Assembly: GCA_964621615.1 (NCBI GenBank)
Contig: CAZUMW010000089.1
Coordinates: 1-5,500, forward strand
Reading direction: 5' to 3'
Length of the DNA: 5,500 bases
Source of the DNA: CAZUMW01 sp964621615
GTDB lineage: Bacteria; Desulfobacterota; WTBG01; CAIYCZ01; CAIRTM01
Of the stretch, positions 5,421-5,500 are shown in pieces (the first letter of the stretch is position 1; each line of letters starts with the position of its first letter). A model generated the notes under the pieces. That model saw only the letters and a list, made by a program, of their open reading frames with translations, was not told the DNA's origin and searched no databases. A program made the position numbers and the translations under genes.

Positions 5421-5432
5421 CGGCATGTGCCG
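5421..5432. repeat. Short inverted repeat followed by T-rich DNA
   Basis: CGGCA-TG-TGCCG, a 5-bp dyad followed on the plus strand by TTATATTT. With the hairpin at 5375-5397 it forms a pair of structures in otherwise non-coding DNA. The loop is too small for a good terminator as drawn, so a protein-binding site is equally possible. Confidence 0.3.
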
Positions 5433-5500
5433 TTATATTTCAGTATACACACACGGCCCGGCGGACGGTGCTGCCCGGGACAATCCCTGCACAATGCCTG

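Larger units (their letters stand above)
5127..5500. other. 374-base stretch without a convincing gene
   Basis: Neither strand carries an open frame with a start, a ribosome site and protein-like composition. The first part holds the hairpin after PilZ. Positions 5220-5360 are AT-rich with an 8-bp palindrome CAGTACTG (5339-5346) and a possible weak plus-strand -10 TATTAT near 5308. From about 5360 the DNA becomes GC-rich with two hairpins. The final 90 bases are open in one plus frame from an ATG at 5415 and in one minus frame that ends near 5408; either could be the edge of a gene outside the window. I see no tRNA, SRP RNA, tmRNA or known riboswitch signature. Confidence 0.6.

Noticed and set aside
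5360..5440. c-di-GMP (GEMM) riboswitch, suggested by GCAAAGCC near a PilZ gene
   Set aside because: Only the short GCAAAGCC string is similar; the conserved 5' half of the aptamer and the rest of the fold are missing.
5415..5500. Possible start of a plus-strand gene running off the window
   Set aside because: Only 28 codons are visible, the AAGG lies just two bases from the ATG, and the peptide resembles nothing I know. It cannot be supported without sequence beyond 5500.
5408..5500. Possible C-terminus of a minus-strand gene entering from beyond the window
   Set aside because: About 30 open codons in one frame are expected by chance in GC-rich DNA, and no motif is seen.

Overview
The window looks like ordinary bacterial chromosome from a Gram-negative organism. 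Genes are tightly packed, start codons are ATG with Shine-Dalgarno sites at several genes, two promoters resemble the sigma-70 consensus, and one protein is exported to the periplasm. A cobalamin-type radical SAM enzyme, a C_GCAxxG_C_C redox protein, a NicO metal transporter and a PilZ protein together suggest an anaerobic or micro-aerobic proteobacterial or Desulfobacterota-like lineage. That placement is inference only; there is no marker gene. I see no mobile element, CRISPR array, tRNA or rRNA.

Layout: five genes lie on the minus strand between 76 and 4590, and one lies on the plus strand at 4764-5126. Reading in the minus direction, unit 1 is a B12-binding-domain radical SAM protein (3313-4590) followed after 35 bases by a C_GCAxxG_C_C protein (2765-3277), closed by a good intrinsic terminator at 2730-2760. 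Unit 2 is a single MscS-type mechanosensitive channel (1765-2661) with its own terminator at 1735-1758. Unit 3 is a DUF1007 periplasmic protein (987-1595) and a NicO-family nickel/cobalt transporter (76-990). These two overlap by ATGA and are read from a near-consensus promoter (-35 TTGACC, 17 bases, -10 TATACT) packed directly behind the MscS terminator. Two hairpins follow the transporter at 19-67.

The plus-strand gene is a small stand-alone PilZ protein with both c-di-GMP-binding motifs intact. It is divergent from the radical SAM gene, and the region between them holds several inverted repeats. Positions 5127-5500 hold no convincing gene, but contain a hairpin after PilZ, a strong GC-rich hairpin at 5375-5397 and a smaller one at 5421-5432.

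How they work together: the DUF1007/NicO pair is a clear functional unit for divalent metal (Ni/Co) movement across the envelope. The radical SAM and C_GCAxxG proteins are probably cotranscribed and neither has an assigned substrate. MscS and PilZ look like independent single genes. The points most worth a second look are the radical SAM/C_GCAxxG pair, the apparently leaderless start of the radical SAM gene, the EF-hand and HPH terminus of the DUF1007 protein, and the structured non-coding DNA at 5360-5450.
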